From the NCBI RefSeq assembly GCF_036324505.1, contig NC_086356.1, positions 15,113,244-15,177,243 on the forward strand: 64,000 nucleotides of DNA. The letters are read 5' to 3'. A program made the position numbers and the translations under genes. The notes beneath the pieces were generated by a model. That model was not told where the DNA came from. It saw nothing but the letters and a program-made list of their open reading frames with translations, and ran no database searches. This document shows positions 49,721-64,000 of this stretch, one piece after another (position 1 is the first letter of the stretch; each line of letters starts with the position of its first letter). The stretch is from Eleginops maclovinus (taxonomy: Eukaryota; Chordata; Actinopteri; Perciformes; Eleginopidae).

Positions 49721-50204
49721 AATATGTATGTAACGAATATTATTTGATCATAATTATTGATTCATTATTCCGACTACCTTTATGCATATTCATATTCATT
49801 CATATTTATATATTGCAGTTAGTAAAGGGGGAATCATTTAAATGTATTGATGTATAACTTTATATATGGCTGGCTAGCTTGTAGATTTCACCACAGTGGT
49901 CGATACAAGTGACTAAAGTTATCAAATACAAACTGAAATAAAAACCATCCATCCATTTATAAATACACTTGTAAATGATGTTGAACTGGGACACTGAGTT
50001 AATTGTTTCACTTTTGGTACTGAAAATACATGTACTTGAAGTGGGATTTTCAATTCAAGACAAAAAAGCATGTTTACACCGGATATGCAATTTTAACTTA
50101 GATAAAATATATGATTACTTTTTACCAACTGACAGAATTAATATACATTTTGACATACTTCTAACGATCACTTATCATGGATACCTCATAACGTGTTGTT
50201 GTCA

Positions 50205-50462
50205 GTAGGGGTTTGGACTGGAAATCGTAGGGTCGCCGGCTCAAGTCCCCGAACAGACTTGAAATATGTAAAGTGGACTGCTACTTGGAGAGGTCCCAGT
50301 TCACTTCCTAGGCCCTGTAGTGGTGCCCTTGAGCATTGCTCCCCGGCGCCGCACAATAGCTGCCCACTGCTCCTAGTACTTGGATGGGTTAAATTTCACT
50401 GTGTGCGCTCTGATGTGTGCATGTATGTGACTAATAAAGAGGGTTTCATCCTCTATCTATTA
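50205..50462 (+). repeat. tRNA-derived SINE with simple tail
   Basis: A B-box-like GGCTCAAGTCC follows 'ggaaatcgtagggtcgcc'. The body has 'ccctgtagtggtgcccttga' and 'gctgcccactgctcctagta', and the end 'gactaataaagagggtttca' is followed by TCTATCTATTAA. The A-box side is degraded. It was inserted upstream of naa25. Confidence 0.7.
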
Positions 50463-50590
50463 ATGTTTCCACTGTACTGCCAGCAGTGATGGCCATCCTT
50501 TGTCTTTTGGGGGTTTAGAACCTTATAAAAAGGCACAACATAAAATTTATATTTTGAAAGATTATTTGTCTCTGAAGCAATTTTTATATA

Positions 50591-52240
50591 CAGTGGTATG
50601 CAAAAGTTTGGGCACCCCTCTGAGATTTCATGACAATTTGCTTTTCCTTTATAATAGAAGATCACAGCAACAACATTTGTTTTCCTACAAAGATGTAGAC
50701 GTTTTAGTGTTTTCCAGACCAAAATTCTTAGGGTAGCATTACATAGTTTTATTATAATAAAATAAAATGCAAAAAATGGGATGTGCAAAAGTTTGGGCAC
50801 CCTTATAAATAGCATTCATTTCAACACCTGTACGGATTTATAGCTGACAGGTTGCTGCACAAAATTGCTTTGATTAGCTCATTAGACCTTCAATTACAAA
50901 GACAGGTGGAACCAATCATGAAAAAGGCTATTTAACATAGGTAATAGCTGGCTGTGCCTGGCCTAGGTTCTTTCTTAGGGAGTGGCAAGATGGGGACCTC
51001 AAAACAACTCTCCACTGACCTGAAAGCTAAGATAATCCAACATTATAAATTAGGAGAAGGGTACAAAAAATTATCTGACAGGTTTAAACTGTCTGTCTCC
51101 ACAGTCAGAAACGTAGTTGTGAAATGGAAGGCCACAGGAACAGTCCGTGTGAAGGAAAGATGTGGTAGGCCGACAAAAATAGGGGAAAGGCACAGGCGAA
51201 GGATGGTGAAAATGATCACAGAGAAGCCACAGACCACCTCCAGAGAACTACAACAACATCTGGCTGCTGATGGTGTAGTTGTTCACCGTTCCACAATCCA
51301 GCGTACTTTGCACCAGGAAGAGCTCATTGGAAGGGTGATGTGCAAAAAGCCTTTCCTGAGTGTTAATCACAAGAAGAGTCGCATGAGGTATGCAAAAGCA
51401 CATCTGGACAAGCCAGAAGCATTTTGGAACAAAATACTGTGGTCAGATGAGACCAAGATTGAGTTATTTGGTCATAACATGAACAGGTATGCATGGCGAA
51501 AAAAACACACTGCATTCAATGAAAAGAACTTGTTGCCCACTGTAAAATTTGGTGGAGGATCTATCATGTTATGGGGCTGTGTGGCTAGCACAGGTACTGG
51601 AAAACTTGTTAAAGTTGAGGGCCACATGAATTCCTTACAGTACCAGGAGATTCTTGACAAGAATGTTCTAGAGTCAGTCACAAAGTTGAAGCTACGCCGG
51701 GGTTGGATTTTTCAGCAGGACAATGATCCTAAGCACCGATCAAAATCCACCAAGGAATTCATGCAGAAGCACAGGTACAATGTTCTGGAATGGCCATCCC
51801 AGTCCCCAGACCTTAACATCATTGAAAATGTATGGATTTATTTGAAGAAGGCTGTCCATGCACGGAGGCCAAGAAACCTGACTGAACTGGAGACGTTTTG
51901 TGTGGAAGAATGGGCCAAAATACCACCTGCCAGGCTTAAGGGACTTGTCTGTGGCTACAGGAGGCGTCTACAGGCCGTTATTGCAGCAAAAGGAGGCAAT
52001 ACTAAATATTAATGGAATTATTTCTTAGGGGTGCCCAAATTTATGCACATGCCTATTTTTGTTTGAATGCACATAAACATGTTTCTGTTTGACCAATAAA
52101 AGTTATTTCACTACTGAGATGTTTCTGTTACCATAAGGTATAACATATGTTAAAATGAAGTTGCTGCTTCAAAAGCTCAGCAAGTGACAAACTGATGCAG
52201 TGGTTTTCCTAAGGGGTGCCCAAACTTTTGCATACCACTG
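50591..52240 (+). mobile_element. Full-length Tc1 transposon with IR/DR ends
   Basis: 1650 bp flanked by TA on both sides (50589-50590 and 52241-52242). The outer terminal repeats CAGTGGTATGCAAAAGTTTG and its exact complement match for about 28 bp. A second copy of the core (TGCAAAAGTTTGGGCACCC) lies about 190 bp inside the left end. A related copy (GGGTGCCCAAATTTATGCAC, complement) lies about 190 bp inside the right end. This is the two-direct-repeat layout of Sleeping Beauty-class elements. The transposase frame is complete. Confidence 0.95.
50990..52012 (+). CDS. Tc1 transposase, uninterrupted DD34E
   Basis: 340 aa, the usual length for Tc1 transposases. The N-terminal paired-like helix-turn-helix region covers about residues 1-110, with a GRPTK motif (GRPR-like) at about 59-63 between the two subdomains. 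The catalytic triad is complete: D153 in WSDETKIELFG, D244 in FQQDNDPKHR and E279 in SPDLNIIENVW, with 34 residues between the last two. A glycine-rich box is present (KFGGGSIMLWG, about 187-197). An upstream in-frame ATG exists at 50954, but the family starts at MGTSKQLS. No stop or frameshift is seen. The copy may be young. Confidence 0.93.
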   Translation: MGTSKQLSTDLKAKIIQHYKLGEGYKKLSDRFKLSVSTVRNVVVKWKATGTVRVKERCGRPTKIGERHRRRMVKMITEKPQTTSRELQQHLAADGVVVHRSTIQRTLHQEELIGRVMCKKPFLSVNHKKSRMRYAKAHLDKPEAFWNKILWSDETKIELFGHNMNRYAWRKKHTAFNEKNLLPTVKFGGGSIMLWGCVASTGTGKLVKVEGHMNSLQYQEILDKNVLESVTKLKLRRGWIFQQDNDPKHRSKSTKEFMQKHRYNVLEWPSQSPDLNIIENVWIYLKKAVHARRPRNLTELETFCVEEWAKIPPARLKGLVCGYRRRLQAVIAAKGGNTKY

Positions 52241-52242
52241 TA

Positions 52243-55200
52243 TGTTCAGTGCTTATAGGGAAGATATTCAGCACATTCTAAGAAATACTCACCATAAGTG
52301 ACACAATCCCCACACAAAAAGCAAGAAACGGCACATGTATTCTCTTATTTGTTCAAATTTATTAGATATTCTGTTATGTTCCATTGTCTAGACCTTCTGT
52401 CACAGCCTGAAAGCTGTAAAAAAAAAAGAAAGAAAAAAAAGAAAAGGAACTAATTGTATTACATTCACTACTAATTCCCCTGAATGTTGCCTTATCAGTA
52501 AAGAGAAAATTGAGTGCATTGTGAATCTTTGTGTTTCAAAAACATAACAAAAAAGAAAACAAAAGAAAACAAAACAGTAGATTTTGCAAGTGCTTATTCA
52601 TGATTACAATAGAGAAAACAGTATTCTGGACTCCGTCTGTTCCCTAAGCTTCTATCACTCCCCTCAGTCATACCCTGGCTGGCATCACTGGTAATGCTAC
52701 AAAACTGTACATCACTCAGCCTATACTAGTCTACCAGGCAACTCCCGTCATCCTCAAACTCAGTCAGGCTTTTCACTCCTCGTCTGTAAACTGAGGTCCA
52801 GCTGAATCCAGTTTGATTCTGAGGAGAGCCGCCCTTTTAAAAGATTTCCCTTCTTGTCTAATGCAGTTCAAGAGCTTCTCAAAAGCACTGATGTCCTGAT
52901 CAAACACAGAACAACAGAGACAAAAGGAAGGAAAAACGTAAAGAATAAAAAAAAAGAAAAGAATGTTGAGCATGCAGACCCAATTCTGAAGTTGTTTTGT
53001 GGTGTATTAAATCTGTTCATACAGTGGGTTACTCTCTGACATCATAGGGGGTGCAGAGAGGATGTTGTTCAGGGAAATGGGGGGGCCATAGGATGTTGCT
53101 TAAGTATAGCTGGAATACGTCAGGGGTCCCATAGGACCGGACACATGTCACTTTAGTGGGGCACACCTTGTTATTGAACAACACACACTTTGGACACACA
53201 CATACATTTTTCTCCTATAAATTGTATGCACAAAGACAGTTCGGGGGGGACTTCCAAAATTGGCTCTAGGAACCTCGTATTGCCCGTGTTGGTGTATGAT
53301 AATATGCTGCTGTAATAAACCCTATTATATACAAGCGGGTGTCTCCGGAGACTTCTTCATCATCTTCACAAACATCGCTACAAGATATACCTCAGATTTA
53401 AATCTCTCCTTGTGTTTTGATGATATAATGAGTCCATGTCATGGTTGTACAGGTGTGAAACATGTCAGTTTTCCTGCAGTTCAGACATCCTGCACATTTT
53501 GACACTTTTGTCTCCTAGCTGTACATTCACAGGCATGAATGAGGTACGGTTAAACCATGGTGTGATCAACTACACGTGGACAGTTTGCTTTACTTTACAC
53601 ACACTACACACTGTCCACAGAGCTGACATTACCTGCTCTGACAACATCATAACTTACTTTAAGTTAGCAGTATTGAATGATAGACCTGACACCGCTGAAA
53701 GCTGCGAATAATCCATTCAAGTCTGTGTATGTATGTACAGTTTGTCCATTTCTATAATAGGCCTATTATAAAGTACACTTATAACTCTCTGTTAACCTGT
53801 CCAACACACACCACGCACAGATAGGCTATACACTCATACCTGATCGAATAAACAAAGCCTCAATCACAGCTGTATATCTGCACTAAGCTACATCATGATC
53901 AAAAACATCACAAATATTTTACCTAGAGCCCAAACAGGATCTGCATTACTCTCAAAATAAAGACTGCAAAAGTGAGCTCTTGCTGTGATTGAATCATCTA
54001 AACCGTAGTGATGCAGGAAAGAGAGCACTAATGATCATGGCCATAACCAAACACTGATCCAAACTGTAAGCGTAAAGTGTTTTTAACCTTTTCCAAAACA
54101 ATTTCCTCCTTAAGCGATAACAGTTGAGAGAAGTTCAGACTGACTTCAAACTTTCTGGAGTATTTTCAAACTTGAAAATAAAATCTTTACCAGCAAAATG
54201 CTCATCAATCCACAATTGCAACAACCGAAAACGATCTGCCCGAACCTATTTGCTCCGTCAGGGGAGAGAGGAAACTGTAGCTTGAGAACGTTATTAAAAA
54301 AAATAAAACTACCTTGATTCATGCACACAGAGAGTCACAAACTCTCATCCTCATTTGTTTTAGTTTTAAAAAAACATTGCGGAGGCTTTTGGGTGCCGCC
54401 CAGTTAAAGCCCTAGCCAAGGAGAAAGGACATGCAGCGACAGCATGAGGCAGGTTCAACAGGCTGGTGGAGGAGTAAGAGCTCAGCGGTGCGCCGAGAAC
54501 ACGCAGAAGCCTGGATATTAATCTGAACGTTATTCATCTCAAGAGTGACGGTCCTTTAAGAGCGAAGGCAGCTGATAACACATACAAGCACACAGATGCA
54601 CACACTAACACACAGGTGTATTGTACAGACTCTCTCTCTAAACACAAACAATCCACTTGAGCGCAGCCGCATTGCAGCGACTAAACACATGCAATGACAG
54701 TGTAGCGAGGAGTTTCTGTTGTACACATGCACTTGTGACTGAGGAGGAGGAGGAGGACTTGTGTGCATGTCGAAATGTGTGCATGTGTAGGGAAAACCAT
54801 AGCAGAGAATTATCTATCATGCATGAAATTTGAAATTTGCTTTGAACCATAAACGCCTTGAAATTAAAACTAAAAAAACTAAGAAAAACATCAGAATTCC
54901 CAACTACTGCCAGATAGAGGGTTCAGTGAGACATGGAGGGGAGGAGATCTAGACAAATTTAACCAGGACAAGAATACAGACGATACTGAGGGGAGAGACG
55001 AGGATTAAAGTAGAGACACACAATTATAGTACAAGGGTAGGTCGGGGATAAATGGTCCAATACCTGCTAAAGTCATCTTAAACCAATTTTTGAGGGAACC
55101 TGTATACCTAAAAACAACATTCTAAATTATTTAAAAGGCTTGACTTTCAGAGTCACGGTGTACACACCTGAATAAAAACAAAGCCCATTGTAATAATCAA

Positions 55201-55462
55201 CTAACAATTACATATCAGGCAATTTACGTTCTGTGCAAAGAGTTTTTTTTTTCTTTTTATAATGTATGCAAAACCATGTTTTCTGTTGTGAACAGGAGGC
55301 TTGTGATTGGGGTAGAATCTGTACAGTACTGTTAACCAATCTTTTCAAACCCCCCAATGAATCATGTGAGACAGGAAAAAAAGAGGCGACGTCAGGGCCA
55401 CTCCTCATCGTGGTGGACGTGTCTCTGATGACATCATCATGACAGGGTTTGGTTGATTTGCC
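52243..55462. other. Region downstream of pitpnb (3'UTR or separate gene end)
   Basis: 3.2 kb with little repeat content. It is the expected place for a pitpnb 3'UTR. A minus-strand AATAAA is present at about 52358-52363. The one protein-like stretch is at 52773-52895. The remaining open frames are short and featureless. Confidence 0.4.
52773..52895 (-). other. Candidate terminal coding exon, gene not recognised
   Basis: On the minus strand an acceptor (TGTTTGATCAG|GAC) opens 40 codons starting DISAFEKLLNCIRQEGKS and ending LDSAGPQFTDEE, then TGA. The composition (charged, Leu/Ile spaced as in a helix, acidic C-terminus) looks like real protein. A minus-strand AATAAA lies about 410 bp downstream. 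I do not recognise the family and see no convincing upstream exon between here and pitpnb. Splicing from pitpnb exon 10 would be in frame but would not match the pitpnb tail. Confidence 0.3.
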
Positions 55463-62966
<7,504 letters not shown>

Positions 62967-64000
62967 CTGAGAGAGTGGAAACAAGGGAGGGGCGGGGCAG
63001 GAAATGGAGAGAGAAACAAACAAAGTTAAAATACTGGAGAATATGTACAAATGTTAAGGATGTGAAAACAGTCCATAGTTGATTCTGGCAGGAGTTAGTG
63101 GTGCCTTTTCCCCCTCCAAGTTAAATATTGCAGTGATTTTTTTTGTCCTATGACCACCTATGATTGATCACAAAAATCACAATCTTTCAATGAATAAATA
63201 GCACTGAGTGAACTTACAAAAGCATAGAGCAATAAATAAACGTTTCTCTGCTCTGACCATCTTTGGGGAAAAAATGAACTGGCCCCCAGCCTGAAAGATG
63301 AAACTCTGCTTTTGTCTCAAAAGGTTTGTCATCTGGAGACAGCAAACTGTGGCAGCTGCACACAACCACAATGCAACAATAATTATTGGTAAAGGTAGAG
63401 CCCAATTTAGGTAAAACATAATTTGGTGAACAAGGGTATTCTAAAACCATAACCTTATCTGCATTTATAACCGGATAATTACAGTACGGCAGACAAATTG
63501 GATGATCATGCTTTTATTTAGTTTTGGGTGGCTACAATGAACTGTATACTGTCTGTCCAGTCATGTAATAAGATGCTGAATCAATTAACGTTGAAAGTAA
63601 AAAAGAGACAAGAATAGAGCAGCGGCTCAAAAAGCAGTTTAACCAGGGATCAATTTTACATACGGCAGATTATTTTAATATGAGAGTCACTAATGGACAC
63701 AAAAAGGAGATTTCTTTCCTCTAGTTTCCTGCCCTCTCATAATTCCTATCAATGAGGTGTAAAGACTTCAGATTCAGCACCCCACCCTTGAACATGAAGT
63801 GATTGATAAAGTTTGCTGGAGGCTGTTCACAGGCTGACAATAATCAGACAGCTCAGAAAGCCCCATGAATAATAAAACTAATGACAAAACTTTAGATCAA
63901 CGTTGGATCAACAGAAAATACATCTGCAACTTTAACGAGGAATGTTTTTTTCTATCAAAAATGACATTTCACTTCATGTGTAAACGGAATACTCATTGGT

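Larger units (their letters stand above)
49176..50590. other. naa25 upstream region, repeat-filled
   Basis: The first about 150 bp hold the naa25 5'UTR/promoter, CpG-bearing with 'gcacatgcgtacagcgcgct'. From about 49330 to 49720 there is an AAGTA-type repeat copy, and at about 50205-50462 a SINE. The Tc1 element begins at 50591. No gene is seen. Confidence 0.5.

Overview
This is a vertebrate nuclear window, almost certainly from a ray-finned (teleost, probably percomorph) fish. Coding sequence is split into short exons with GT-AG introns. The encoded proteins match well-known vertebrate families. The intergenic DNA carries fish-type repeats: Tc1 elements with TA target sites, tRNA-derived SINEs, long (TG)n tracts and a dispersed AAGTA-rich repeat. 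There are no bacterial features.

Six protein genes can be reconstructed exon by exon. From left to right they are: slc25a1 (mitochondrial citrate carrier, minus, CDS 322-6425); vdac3 (outer-membrane porin, plus, CDS 10064-15998), head-to-head with slc25a1; tor4a (torsin-4A AAA+ ATPase, minus, CDS 18182-20628), tail-to-tail with vdac3; brap (BRCA1-associated RING/UBP-finger E3 ligase, minus, CDS 27306-35714); naa25 (NatB auxiliary subunit, minus, CDS 38444-49175); and pitpnb (phosphatidylinositol transfer protein beta, minus, exon 2 to the alternative last exons, 55463-62966, with exon 1 beyond the right edge). I joined exons by reading splice sites and checking that phase and protein stay continuous. 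This gave 317 aa (slc25a1), 281 aa (vdac3), 432 aa (tor4a), 599 aa (brap) and 973 aa (naa25), close to the usual vertebrate lengths.

Between naa25 and pitpnb lies a full-length Tc1 transposon (50591-52240). Its terminal repeats are intact, it has TA duplications, and its 340-aa DD34E transposase has no stop codon. A second Tc1-type element (about 20785-21652) upstream of tor4a is dead. Other repeats are a 419-bp MITE in vdac3 intron 2, a perfect 29-bp inverted repeat, a MITE next to a pitpnb microexon, two SINE pieces, (TG)n tracts in brap and naa25, and several copies of one AAGTA-rich repeat.

The genes are separate housekeeping units, not an operon. slc25a1 and vdac3 both serve metabolite flow through mitochondrial membranes and share a 1.6-kb head-to-head spacer with an NRF-1-like site near vdac3. 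The least ordinary observations are an 8-nt microexon, a GC-AG intron and duplicated alternative terminal exons in pitpnb; CA repeats placed directly after two splice donors; the possibly active Tc1 copy; and an unassigned 40-codon terminal-exon candidate at 52773-52895. I found no sign of a wholly new system.
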